From Herbiconiux sp. A18JL235 (lineage in GTDB: Bacteria > Actinomycetota > Actinomycetes > Actinomycetales > Microbacteriaceae): a DNA stretch of 64,000 bases. How positions within the stretch are numbered: the stretch's first letter is position 1; each line of letters begins with the position of its first letter. The position numbers and the translations under genes are program-made. Below, piece after piece: positions 9,191-17,365 of the stretch. The stretch covers positions 1,364,001-1,428,000 of the forward strand of contig NZ_CP162511.1 in assembly GCF_040939305.1 (NCBI RefSeq). The letters are read 5' to 3'. The notes under the pieces were generated by a model. It was not told the origin of the DNA. It did not search any database and saw nothing but the letters and a program-made list of their open reading frames with translations.

Positions 9191-9262
9191 TGGGGTATGG
9201 TGTAATTGGCAACACGGCGGTTTCTGGTACCGTTGTTCTTGGTTCGAGTCCAGGTACCCCAG
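9191..9262 (+). tRNA. tRNA-Gln (anticodon CTG)
   Basis: A 72-base cloverleaf. The acceptor strand TGGGGTA pairs with TACCCCA, followed by discriminator G. The D-loop region contains GGTGTAATTGGC and the anticodon stem-loop CGGTTTCTGGTACCG presents CTG (CUG, reading CAG codons). The T-arm has the GGTTCGAGTCC core. The CCA end is not encoded. A promoter lies just upstream and a strong rho-independent terminator six bases downstream, so it is a single-gene transcript. Confidence 0.95.
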
Positions 9263-9268
9263 CACATG

Positions 9269-9294
9269 AAGGCCCTCTCCGGAGGGCCTTTTTC
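9269..9294 (+). terminator. Rho-independent terminator of tRNA-Gln
   Basis: The perfect stem GGCCCTC/GAGGGCC with a short CCGG-containing loop is followed by TTTTT. It sits directly after the tRNA. Confidence 0.9.
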
Positions 9295-9324
9295 GTTGCC
9301 CGCGCACACGCGACCGGGATGCGT

Positions 9325-9345
9325 GACCCCGCGCGAGACGGGGTC
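9325..9345 (-). terminator. Possible terminator hairpin after the histidine kinase
   Basis: GACCCCG and CGGGGTC form a 7-bp stem with a 7-base loop just beyond the kinase stop codon at 9351. There is no T-tract on either side, so this is a weak assignment. Confidence 0.4.
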
Positions 9346-9350
9346 GTGCG

Positions 9351-11015
9351 CTAGGTCGTGTGGGGGAGCGTGATGGTCATCGTGGTGCCCGTGTCGGGGG
9401 CGCTCTGCACCGAGATGCTGCCGTCGTGGGAGGCGACGATGCTGCGGGCCAGGGTGAGGCCGAGGCCGAAGCCCTGCACCGCCTGACGGCGGGCGTAGGG
9501 AGTGCGGTAGAAGCGGTCGAAGATGCGGCTCTGCTCGGCTCGGCCCATGCCGACGCCCTGGTCGCTCACCGAGATCGTGGCGCGGCCGTCGGAGCAGTCG
9601 TGGGAGATGCCGATGGTGGTGCCGGGAGCACTGAACTTCACGGCGTTGTCGACGACCTCGCGGAGCGCACGGCCGATGCGGTCGGGGTCGAGCTCGACGA
9701 CGCACTCCTCCTCCGTGTGCTGCCGCAGCTCGACCGTCTGGTTCTTCCCGTCGGCGACGCGTCGCGCCGCCGTTGCCGCGCCCCGCAGCAGCTCGGTGAG
9801 ATCGGTGGGGCGCTTCACCGGCGGCAAGGTCGTCTCGGTGGCGGCGAGCAGCTCGTCGATCCTGGTGCGCAGCAGCTCGGCGTTGCGCGCCACCACGTCG
9901 AGGTAGCCGCGTGCGACCGGGTCGACAGCTCCGGGCGTCGCGGGCGGCCCGGGCTCCTCGAGGGCGTCAACGAGCAACTCCAGGTACCCCGTCACATTCG
10001 TCAGCGGCGTGCGCAGCTCGTGGCTCACCGTGCTGAGGAACTCCTCCCGGATCTCGATCGCGTGCGCGAGCTCGGTGATGTCGTAGGCGACGATCACGGT
10101 GCCGAGCAGTTCGCCGTCGGCGCGATGCACCCGCGACGACGCGGCGACCATCGCCCGCTGCCGGTCGGGCGGCCCCACCCACTCCACGTGCTCGAGCAGC
10201 GTCTCGCCGCGGAGCGCGCGCGGAACGATCTGCTCCTCGGGCGGGATCGGCGAGGTGCGGTCGGCGCTCAGCACCCGGTCGCCCGAATACTCGGCGGCGC
10301 CGAGATCGAAGCCGGCGAGCTCCGCGAAGTCCCGCGCCTGCTGATTCGAGAGCGTCAGCCGGTTGGAGCCGTCGAAGAACGCCACGGCCGTGCTGACCGT
10401 GTCGAGGATGGCCCGCGACAGCAGCGTCTCGTCCTGCGACCGTGCGAGCGCCTCGGTGAGCGCTTCGTTGGCCTCGACCAGGCGACCGCGATTGCGCCGC
10501 AGTTGAGCGGCTGCGAAGTTCACCACGAGCGCGACACCCACGATCAGCACGGGTAGCGTGACGACGTTCGCCCAGTCGACCAGGTCGGCGGGCCAGCTCT
10601 GCCGGTACACGAAGAAGAAGCTCGAGATGAACACCGTCGACAGCACCGCGACCGCGATACCGCGCCGGCCGAAGGCGAACGCCAGCCACAGCACCGGGAA
10701 GATCGTCAGCATGCCCGACGACGGCAGGACGGGGAAGAGTTCGGCACGGATGAAGGCCACACCGACGACATCGACGAGCGGAATGCCGATCATCGCGATG
10801 GGAGGCAGCCGCTCCCACGGCACGACCAGCACGAGAAGCGACGCGAGCAGGACGATCGCCAGACCACCGAGCAGCAGGGGCGATCCGAACTCCACCGGGG
10901 TGGGCAGCGCGGCGACCCCCGCGACGAAGAGGGTGCCGACGAGCAGCGGCAGCTGAGCCCGCACGAAGACCTTCAGCCGCCCTCGCGGTCTCGTCCCCAC
11001 CTCGAGCAGCGGCAC
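9351..11015 (-). CDS. Sensor histidine kinase with membrane domain and PAS domain (orphan)
   Basis: 554 residues from a GTG at 11015 preceded by GAGGGGGAACC; an ATG 33 bases upstream has no RBS. About six transmembrane segments span residues 15-175, then a coiled linker and a PAS domain near 195-320 that ends in VIVAYDITEL. HisKA follows with the phospho-acceptor His at about residue 332 (VSHELRTPLTNV). HATPase_c carries an N box (REVVDNAVKFSAPG), a G1 box (VSDQGVGMG) and a G2-like GFGLGLTLAR. No response regulator is adjacent, so it is an orphan kinase and its partner lies elsewhere. The membrane domain has no large extracellular loop, suggesting it senses a membrane-borne or intracellular cue. 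Confidence 0.92.
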   Translation of the reverse strand: MPLLEVGTRPRGRLKVFVRAQLPLLVGTLFVAGVAALPTPVEFGSPLLLGGLAIVLLASLLVLVVPWERLPPIAMIGIPLVDVVGVAFIRAELFPVLPSSGMLTIFPVLWLAFAFGRRGIAVAVLSTVFISSFFFVYRQSWPADLVDWANVVTLPVLIVGVALVVNFAAAQLRRNRGRLVEANEALTEALARSQDETLLSRAILDTVSTAVAFFDGSNRLTLSNQQARDFAELAGFDLGAAEYSGDRVLSADRTSPIPPEEQIVPRALRGETLLEHVEWVGPPDRQRAMVAASSRVHRADGELLGTVIVAYDITELAHAIEIREEFLSTVSHELRTPLTNVTGYLELLVDALEEPGPPATPGAVDPVARGYLDVVARNAELLRTRIDELLAATETTLPPVKRPTDLTELLRGAATAARRVADGKNQTVELRQHTEEECVVELDPDRIGRALREVVDNAVKFSAPGTTIGISHDCSDGRATISVSDQGVGMGRAEQSRIFDRFYRTPYARRQAVQGFGLGLTLARSIVASHDGSISVQSAPDTGTTMTITLPHTT

Positions 11016-11115
11016 GGTTCCCCCTCGCTGCCGTGTCCGCCTTCGCACGACGGCATCACCCCATCATCGACCCGAGGGCGGCCGGCTGCCAAACCGCACT
11101 CGACCGGACGGGGTC

Positions 11116-13518
11116 TCAGCTGCGCGGCGCACGCCGGCGCAGCAGGACGAGGGCCGCGCCGAGGAGGGAGGCGAGCACCGCCACCGAGGCACCGGCACCG
11201 AAGGCGCCGAAAGGCGCTCCGGTCGCCGCGAGCGACCCGCCCGACCCGGCACCCGGCTCGCCGGGAGCCGGCGCGGGCGTCGTGGTGGGTGCGGGCGCCG
11301 GGGTCGCCGTCGGCGTGGGCACGACCGCTGCCGTCACCTCGAGGTCGAGCGACGAGACGCTGCCGTCCTCCGCCGTGGCGGTCAGCGTCAGGATGCCCGG
11401 CTCCAGACCGGCGGGTACGGTGACGGATGCGCGGAACGCGCCCTGCGCATCCGCCACCGCGCCGTCGACCTCACCCGCGACCCAGGAGAGCCCCACCGGT
11501 GCACCGGGGTCGTACCCCGCACCGACGATCTCGACGGTGCCGCCGGCGACGACCGACGCGGCACTCGTGCCGATCGACCCGGTCGAGGCCGAGAGCGTGA
11601 ACGAGGGCGCGGTGACGGGCAGAGGGTCGTCCCAGGTGAAGCGCTTGATGTACTCGTCGAGGAAGGGGGCACGGTCGCCCTCGGTGGGGACGTCGGTGGC
11701 GGTGGGTTCGACGTCGACATCGAGTGTCGCCCGAGTGACGACCACCTCGGCGTTGCTCGGCGTGGGGCTCCAGTAGCCCCAGTCGATGGTGTCGTAGCTG
11801 ACGGCGAGGGTGTGACCGGCGAGGAGCGTCCAGTCCATGCCGAGCAGCGTGAAACGGGTGGCCCCGTCGGTGGAGAGCTTCGCGACGTTCTGGTTGATCG
11901 TGACCGCTGTGCGGTCGGGCGCGACGTCCCACAGCTGCACCGCGACGTTGCCGGTGCCCTCGGTGCGCAGCTCGATCGAGGGGGTTCCGGTGAGGCGCAC
12001 GTCGGTGCGCAGCGCCTGCGACTCGGTGATGACGCCGAGCTTCTGGTCGTTCGTCGCCGGGGCGTCGTCGATGCCGCCGCCGGCATCCGCTCCGTCGGCA
12101 CGGGTACCGGGCGCGCCGGGGCTGTCGCCCGCGGCCAGTGCCGCCGTCTGCACGAGCGGGTTCGGGTTGGTCGGGTCGGGTTCGTCGTCGACGACGGTGC
12201 CCCGGCCGGTGTCGAGATAGGAGCCCGGCCGCAGCTCGATCGCGACCGACTTCGGGGTCGTGCCCCACGCATCCTGCACTCTCCAGTGCCCGAAGTTGTC
12301 CTGCACGAAGAAGCGCGACAGGATGCTGTCGCTGTGCTGTACGAGGTGCCGGTCGTAGAAGTCCATCACCTCGTCGAACCATCCGGCCCTCCCCATCTGG
12401 AGACGGCCCTCTGCGTCCTTCTCGTTGCCGCGCACGTGGTCCCACGGGCCGAGCCAGCCGCGCTGCTCGCCACCGTGGTTCGTGAGGAACTCCTGCATGC
12501 TCTCGGGCTTGGTGTTCTGCTCGGTGAGCCCCTGCGTGAACAGGAGGGGAACCGTCGAGCCGTTCACGTTCGCGGGGAAGTCACGGATGCTCCAGAACTC
12601 ACCGGAACGGTCGGTCGCCTTCGTGCCGGCGAGCACGGTCTCGGCGCACTCGGGGTGCGTTTTCTCGTAGGCGGCTGCCGTCAGGTAGGTGTCGGTGTCG
12701 GGTGCGATGTCGTACCCGTCCTGCTGGTAGGCGCGGTCGACGCCGGGGAGGTTCGCGATGCCGAGGTACGACTGGGGGCTGAGGATCTGCTGCGGGCGGG
12801 GGACGTCGTTCGTGACGAGATAGTCGTAGGCGCTCCAGCTGGGCTCCTGGGCCACGACGGCCTCGAGGCCCTCGGGCTGCCGGTCGATGCCGACGAGGCC
12901 CGTGGAGGCGTCGTACGACTTGCCGTAGAGGCCGACGGCGCCGGTCGACCAGGGTTGGCTCGCCGCCCACTCCACCGCCGCCACAACATCGCCCTGCTCG
13001 CCCGGGCCCTGCCAGTCGATGCAGCCGGTGCTGCCGCCGAAGCCGCGCAGGTCGACGTAGACGAAGGTATAGCCCTTCGCCGGCAGCCCGGCACCCACGA
13101 TGAGGTCGGTGAAGCGCGCGGAGGGGCCGGTGTGCTCGGGGTGGGTGTCTTCGTTCATGCCCGAGTGCGAGAAGTACGGGCCGACCGACATGATGACCGG
13201 GGTGCGGGCGTCGAGGGCGAGGCCCTCGGGGCGCAGCACGTCGGCGTGCAGGGTGACGGCGTCTCCGTTCGAGGAGGCGACGGGGGAGGGGAAGTAGTGC
13301 TCCGTCCAGGCCGTGCCCTCGGGCACGGAGGGGTTCTGGGCGTGGGTGGTGCCGCGGGAGAGGGCGGATGCCGCCTCGGACAGGGTGACGGCGGATGCGG
13401 CAGGCGCGGGCGCAGGTGCCGGGTTCGTCCCCTCCGCGAACGCCGGGCCGGCGGTGAGCATCACCGCGCCCAGGGCGATCGCCGTACCCAGTGTCGCCGC
13501 GCGTCGGATCGCGTTCAT
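11116..13518 (-). CDS. Exported CocE/NonD-type X-Pro dipeptidyl-peptidase-like hydrolase with LAATG anchor
   Basis: 800 residues. The open frame extends upstream to 14889, but that part is antisense to other genes. The ATG at 13518 gives a clear signal peptide (RRAATLGTAIALGAVMLTAGPAFA). The S15/CocE fold follows: DLRGFGGSTGC, nucleophile motif YGKSYDAS near residue 205, later acid and His regions (WDHVRGNEKD), and a C-terminal jelly-roll domain with VQLWDVAPD. An Ig-like or linker region and a Thr/Pro-rich stretch lead to LAATG at about 763-767, a hydrophobic span and RRRAPRS. That tail is a second LAXTG-type sorting signal. It is predicted to cleave Xaa-Pro peptides or acyl esters at the cell surface. 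Confidence 0.88.
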   Translation of the reverse strand: MNAIRRAATLGTAIALGAVMLTAGPAFAEGTNPAPAPAPAASAVTLSEAASALSRGTTHAQNPSVPEGTAWTEHYFPSPVASSNGDAVTLHADVLRPEGLALDARTPVIMSVGPYFSHSGMNEDTHPEHTGPSARFTDLIVGAGLPAKGYTFVYVDLRGFGGSTGCIDWQGPGEQGDVVAAVEWAASQPWSTGAVGLYGKSYDASTGLVGIDRQPEGLEAVVAQEPSWSAYDYLVTNDVPRPQQILSPQSYLGIANLPGVDRAYQQDGYDIAPDTDTYLTAAAYEKTHPECAETVLAGTKATDRSGEFWSIRDFPANVNGSTVPLLFTQGLTEQNTKPESMQEFLTNHGGEQRGWLGPWDHVRGNEKDAEGRLQMGRAGWFDEVMDFYDRHLVQHSDSILSRFFVQDNFGHWRVQDAWGTTPKSVAIELRPGSYLDTGRGTVVDDEPDPTNPNPLVQTAALAAGDSPGAPGTRADGADAGGGIDDAPATNDQKLGVITESQALRTDVRLTGTPSIELRTEGTGNVAVQLWDVAPDRTAVTINQNVAKLSTDGATRFTLLGMDWTLLAGHTLAVSYDTIDWGYWSPTPSNAEVVVTRATLDVDVEPTATDVPTEGDRAPFLDEYIKRFTWDDPLPVTAPSFTLSASTGSIGTSAASVVAGGTVEIVGAGYDPGAPVGLSWVAGEVDGAVADAQGAFRASVTVPAGLEPGILTLTATAEDGSVSSLDLEVTAAVVPTPTATPAPAPTTTPAPAPGEPGAGSGGSLAATGAPFGAFGAGASVAVLASLLGAALVLLRRRAPRS

Positions 13519-13779
13519 GTGTCCCCCAGTCCCCGGCCGCGGGCATCGTCGCCCTCGGCTCCGTCTTCGTCGTCGAGCCGACACTATCGGTGCGGGCGCA
13601 GGGGAGTGGGGCATTCGTGAGTTTCTACCGGTTCGGCGGGGTGCGACCGGCGCCATCGCGCCAGCTGGCGGGGTGCCGGCCCGGGAAGTCGCGCACCCGG
13701 CGGTGGTGCCGCGCGGCGGCGGGCGCGAGGATCGGAGGGAGCCGCAGCGTCGCGGCCCGTTCGACCGAGGGAGTTCGAG

Positions 13780-14808
13780 ATGACCATCGAGACCGACACA
13801 TCCACCGCATCCGGAGCATCCGCTGCGCCCGGCGGCTCGGCCGGCTCGCACCACCCGGCGCCACCGCCGTTCGACGCCGAGCTGGCCGCCGCGCTGGAGT
13901 TCGTGGGGCAGATGATCCCGCCGACCCTGCTTCCCGAGCACATCCCGCTGTTCCGGCAGGGGATGGCCGACCCGACGCTCGACGAGCAGATCGCGGCGGT
14001 GGGGGCGGTGCACGAGGAACGCACCATCGCGGGGCACGAGGGCGACGAGATCGTGGTGTCGATCTTCCGGCCCGCGGTGCCCACGGCGGCGGGGCCCGGG
14101 ATCTACCATCTGCACGGCGGGGGCATGATCATCGGCGACCGTTTCGGGGGCGTGCAGAGCTTTCTGCCCTACGTGGCGAGCCACGGTGCCGTCATCGTGT
14201 CGGTCGAGTACCGGCTCGCGCCCGAGTTCCCCGACCCGTACCCGGTGGAGGACTGCTACGCCGGCCTCGTCTGGACGGCCGAGCACGCCGACGAGCTGGG
14301 CATCGATCCCTCGCGCCTCGTCGTGGCGGGAGCGAGCGCCGGTGGCGGACTCGCCGCGGGAGTCACGCTGATGGCCCGGGATCGTCGCGGCCCCGGACTG
14401 CGGGCGTCGCTTCTCATCTACCCCATGCTCGACGACCGCAACCAGACGGTCTCCTCGCACCAGCTGCAGGGCATCGGCGTGTGGGACCGCACCAGCAACG
14501 ACACCGGGTGGGACGCCCTGCTCGGCGACCGCCGACACACCGACGCCGTCTCGAGCTACGCCGCGCCGGCGCGCGCCACCGACCTCTCGGGGCTGCCGCC
14601 GACCTTCATCGACGTGGGCAGCGCCGAGGTGTTCCGCGACGAGGACGTCGACTACGCCAGCCGCATCTGGCAGGCAGGCGGGGTGTGCGAGCTGCACGTC
14701 TGGCCCGGCGGGTTCCACGGCTTCGACGCGCTCGCTCCGCAGGCGCAGCTGTCGATCGCCATGGTCGCCGCCCGCAACGCCTGGCTGACGCGGATGATCG
14801 AGGGGTGA
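13780..14808 (+). CDS. HSL-type alpha/beta hydrolase (esterase)
   Basis: 342 residues of the hormone-sensitive lipase (family IV) esterase group. The oxyanion motif HGGG sits near residue 108 (YHLHGGGMIIGD), the VEYRLAPE segment follows, and the nucleophile elbow GASAGG is near residue 187. Aspartate lies in the FIDVGSAEVFRDED region and the catalytic His in FHGFD near residue 310. The Ser-Asp-His triad is therefore complete. It probably hydrolyses short acyl or arylesters in the cytoplasm, as no signal peptide is seen. It diverges from the exported CocE hydrolase; the 261-base gap between them holds no recognisable element. The PucR-like regulator follows 50 bases downstream. Confidence 0.9.
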   Translation: MTIETDTSTASGASAAPGGSAGSHHPAPPPFDAELAAALEFVGQMIPPTLLPEHIPLFRQGMADPTLDEQIAAVGAVHEERTIAGHEGDEIVVSIFRPAVPTAAGPGIYHLHGGGMIIGDRFGGVQSFLPYVASHGAVIVSVEYRLAPEFPDPYPVEDCYAGLVWTAEHADELGIDPSRLVVAGASAGGGLAAGVTLMARDRRGPGLRASLLIYPMLDDRNQTVSSHQLQGIGVWDRTSNDTGWDALLGDRRHTDAVSSYAAPARATDLSGLPPTFIDVGSAEVFRDEDVDYASRIWQAGGVCELHVWPGGFHGFDALAPQAQLSIAMVAARNAWLTRMIEG

Positions 14809-14858
14809 GGGCGCGGAGCGTTCGAGCGTAGGGTGGAGGCCTCGACGAAGGAGTGCCG

Positions 14859-15878
14859 ATGAGGGAGCTCGCAGGCAGGCTCGCCGCACTCGACCCGGCG
14901 GCGAGCGAGACCCTCAGGGTGATCGCGTACTTCGATCGGCTCGTCGACGGTCGGGTCGGCGCCGAAGGGATGCTCCGCGGGGCCGCGGTGCTGAGCGGCG
15001 CGCCGGTCGGGCGACTCACCGCCGGCCGGGCGGAAGGCCGTCGCTTCGGTGCCGACGGGGCTGCCCTCGCCGACGGCGGCCCGGGCGACTGGCCGGGCGT
15101 GGCCATCGGCGACGGCGACGTCGTGTGGCTCGAGCGGGCCGGGGAGCCGCACGCGAACGACGCGATGATCCTCGAGCGGCTCGCGATCTCGCTGTCGGTG
15201 CTCTCGCAGCGGCTCGACACCGCGGCACCCACGCGGCGCGCCGTCGAGGTGCTGCTGCTCGGCGACTCGACCGAGGCCGCGCGCCAGGAGGCGGCCGACC
15301 GCCTCGGGCTGGCGCTTCACGCCGCGGTGCGGGCGGTCGCGGTGCCGGCGGTGATGCGTGTCACCCGGCCGGCGGCACAGGCGGTGGTGGGGAGCCGGTT
15401 CGGGGTCGTGCGGGCCGTCATCACCACCCTCGACGACCCCGCCACGGCCGAGCGGGCCGGGGTGGGGGTGCCCGCGCGGACGCCCGAGGAGGTGCGGCAG
15501 TCGTGGCGCTCGGCTCTGGTGGCGTTGCGGCTCGCGGAGGAGGAGCGTCCGGTGGTCTGGGCCGAGTCGCTCGGCCCGCTGCTCGGCCTCGCCGAGGCGG
15601 AGGATCAGCGTGCCGCCCCGCACCCCGACGTCGCCGCGCTCGACCGCGCGCTCGCCACCCACTGGAGCGAGCCGCTGCTGCGCGATCTCGCCGCGGGGGC
15701 GAGCCGCCGTGCGCTGGCGGCGCGGGCCGGGGTGCATCACTCCACGATGGGCGCGCGGGTGCACGAACTGCCGGCCCTGCTCGGCTTCGACCCGCTGACA
15801 CCTCTCGGCCGCACCCGACTCGACGTCGCGCTGCTGCTGCACCGGCTCGCCTCGACGCGATTCGACGGGGAGGGCTGA
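14859..15878 (+). CDS. PucR/CdaR-like helix-turn-helix regulator
   Basis: 339 residues from an ATG with AAGGAG five bases upstream; a GTG at 14853 overlaps that RBS. The C-terminal 55 residues form the PucR-type HTH: LLRDLAAGASRRALAARAGVHHSTMGARVHELPALLGFD followed by RTRLDVALLLHRL. The remainder is an alanine-rich sensor region without a recognisable ligand motif. PucR/CdaR-family proteins commonly activate adjacent catabolic genes. The neighbouring HSL esterase (50 bases upstream, same strand) is the obvious candidate target. No operator is visible by eye. Confidence 0.75.
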   Translation: MRELAGRLAALDPAASETLRVIAYFDRLVDGRVGAEGMLRGAAVLSGAPVGRLTAGRAEGRRFGADGAALADGGPGDWPGVAIGDGDVVWLERAGEPHANDAMILERLAISLSVLSQRLDTAAPTRRAVEVLLLGDSTEAARQEAADRLGLALHAAVRAVAVPAVMRVTRPAAQAVVGSRFGVVRAVITTLDDPATAERAGVGVPARTPEEVRQSWRSALVALRLAEEERPVVWAESLGPLLGLAEAEDQRAAPHPDVAALDRALATHWSEPLLRDLAAGASRRALAARAGVHHSTMGARVHELPALLGFDPLTPLGRTRLDVALLLHRLASTRFDGEG

Positions 15879-15885
15879 CGGTGGC

Positions 15886-15960
15886 GGTTCAGAAGCGCAC
15901 GTTTGGCGAGAACCGACGCCCTCTACGGCTCGGTCACCCGGAATGGTGTCGTTCTGAACC
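15886..15960. repeat. Intergenic hairpin element B
   Basis: GGTTCAGAA at 15886-15894 pairs perfectly with TTCTGAACC at 15952-15960, and pairing continues imperfectly inwards. The left flank GTGGCGGTTC and internal blocks such as CTACGGC and CGGTC resemble element A at 5974-6046. It lies between the PucR-like gene and the Nudix gene. Confidence 0.55.
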
Positions 15961-15986
15961 ATCTCGGCCGGGCGGGGAGGGCTGAG

Positions 15987-16583
15987 GTGCCCGAGCGGAG
16001 CGCGGGCATCCTGCCGTATCGCCGGCGTGGGGGCGGCGACGGGGACGGGATCGGTGGGATCGGTGGGATCGGCGTCGAGGTGTTCCTCGGGCACATGGGT
16101 GGGCCGTACTGGGCGAAGAAGGATGCGCGCGGCTGGTCGGTGGTGAAGGGGCTCGTCGAGGAGGGGGAGTCTGAGCTCGACGCGGCGCTGCGGGAGTTCG
16201 AGGAGGAGACCGGGCACCCTCTGCCCGGGGCCGGGGCCGGGGCCGGGGCAAGCGCAGGCGCCGGTTCGGTGGCCGGCGCCGGTTCGGTGGCCGGGGCCGA
16301 CGCCTGGTCCGGGGCGGGCGCGGGGCTCCAGCGGCTGGGCGAGTTCCGGCAGCCGTCGGGCAAGCGGGTGACGGTGTTCGTCGTCGAGATCGATGAGCTG
16401 CCTCCGCTCGAGGGCGGAAGTGTCTTCGAGCTCGAGTGGCCACCGCGCTCGGGCCGGATGCAGAGCTTCCCCGAGATCGACCGCCTCGAGTGGTTCACCC
16501 TCGAGGTCGCTGCCGAGAAGCTCGTCGCGGGTCAGCTGCCGGTGCTCGACGCGCTGCGCGAGCACCTGGCCGCGGGCGGATGA
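15987..16583 (+). CDS. Nudix hydrolase with glycine/alanine repeat insert
   Basis: 198 residues from a GTG preceded by GGGAGGGCTGAG; the frame is open further upstream but crosses hairpin element B. The Nudix box is exact at residues 55-76: G-x5-E-x7-REF-x-EE-x-G. The first strand contains SAGILPYRR, and a glycine-rich GIGGIGG stretch precedes VEVFLGHMGGPYW. Immediately after the box, about 33 residues of GAGAGAS/GSVAGA repeats interrupt the domain before LGEFRQPSGKRVTVFVVE. Family members of this layout (YfcD- or DUF4743-like, with a GHPGGPFW-like segment) hydrolyse nucleoside diphosphate derivatives; the substrate here is unknown. Confidence 0.85.
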   Translation: MPERSAGILPYRRRGGGDGDGIGGIGGIGVEVFLGHMGGPYWAKKDARGWSVVKGLVEEGESELDAALREFEEETGHPLPGAGAGAGASAGAGSVAGAGSVAGADAWSGAGAGLQRLGEFRQPSGKRVTVFVVEIDELPPLEGGSVFELEWPPRSGRMQSFPEIDRLEWFTLEVAAEKLVAGQLPVLDALREHLAAGG

Positions 16584-16592
16584 CGGGGCCGC

Positions 16593-16598
16593 TAGTCT
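16593..16598 (+). promoter_or_regulatory. Candidate -10 box (TAGTCT), leaderless promoter of the chorismate mutase gene
   Basis: TAGTCT ends six bases before the GTG at 16605 with no RBS between. The transcription start would coincide with the start codon. Confidence 0.45.
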
Positions 16599-16604
16599 GA
16601 CGGC

Positions 16605-17261
16605 GTGACCGAGACGACACAGCCCACTGCCGCATCCGTTCGCCGTCTGCGCGCAGTCGCGCCCGCGGCGGTGCTCGTGCTGGCGGCGCTCGCGGGCTGC
16701 ACGCCCACCGGCCCGAGCCCGGCGACGAGTGCGTCGACCCCCGCTCCCACCACCGCCCCGACCCCTACGGCCGACGCCATCCCCTCCGCCGCCTTCGACC
16801 CCGTGCTCACGCTCCTCGTCGAGCGCCTCAACGCCGCCCCCGACGTGGCGGCGTCGAAGTTCTTCAGCGGTCAGCCCGTCACCGACGAAGCCCGCGAGCA
16901 GGCCGTGCTGCAGGCGGCGGGAGACGCGGCGACCGCGGCGGGGGCCGACCCCGCGTACGTGCGCGACGTCTTCGCCGACCAGATCGCCGCGAGCAAGGCA
17001 GTGCAGGAGGCGCTGCTCGCCGAGTGGCGTTCGGGCGAGACACCGGCGCCCACCGAGGCGCCCGACCTGGCCACCCAGGTACGCCCTGTGCTCGACCGCA
17101 TCACCACCGAACTGGTGCCGGCGCTCGCCGCCGCCGAGGACTACCGCGGAGCGGACGGATGCGGCGCCGCCGTCGGCGAGGCCGTCGCCACCGCCTCGCC
17201 CCAGCTGGCCCCCTCGGCGAACGGCGCCCTGGCCATCGCCACCGCGAGCCTCTGCGACTGA
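16605..17261 (+). CDS. Exported chorismate mutase lipoprotein (AroQ-gamma class)
   Basis: 218 residues. A signal peptide with lipobox LAGC places the lipidated Cys at residue 32, then a Thr/Pro linker. The all-helical domain from about residue 62 matches the secreted AroQ-gamma class known from Mycobacterium tuberculosis. Recognisable segments are LLVERLNAAPDVAASKF, DEAREQAVLQ and YVRDVFADQIAASKAVQ followed by an AEW, with the expected active-site Arg and Lys positions. Two C-terminal cysteines (DGCGAAV and SLCD) are placed for the disulfide typical of that class. It converts chorismate to prephenate outside the membrane, where its biological role is unresolved. No shikimate genes are nearby. 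Confidence 0.85.
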   Translation: MTETTQPTAASVRRLRAVAPAAVLVLAALAGCTPTGPSPATSASTPAPTTAPTPTADAIPSAAFDPVLTLLVERLNAAPDVAASKFFSGQPVTDEAREQAVLQAAGDAATAAGADPAYVRDVFADQIAASKAVQEALLAEWRSGETPAPTEAPDLATQVRPVLDRITTELVPALAAAEDYRGADGCGAAVGEAVATASPQLAPSANGALAIATASLCD

Positions 17262-17296
17262 GGGCACGGCTGCGGCAGCCGTCAGGGAACGCACCA

Positions 17297-17338
17297 CGGC
17301 CCGGTCGCCCCGTCGTGTGACGGGGCCGAACCGGGCCG
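17297..17338. terminator. Bidirectional hairpin between convergent genes
   Basis: CGGCCCGGT pairs with ACCGGGCCG, and inside them GCCCCGTC pairs with GACGGGGC around a GTGT loop. It sits between the convergent chorismate mutase and amidohydrolase genes. There is no T-tract, as is common for actinobacterial hairpin terminators. Confidence 0.6.
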
Positions 17339-17365
17339 CGACTGAATCGTGAAGCCGAAGGGCGC

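Noticed and set aside
13519..14889. N-terminal extension of the CocE-type hydrolase beyond 13518
   Set aside because: It runs antisense through the esterase gene, and the ATG at 13518 gives a clean signal peptide.
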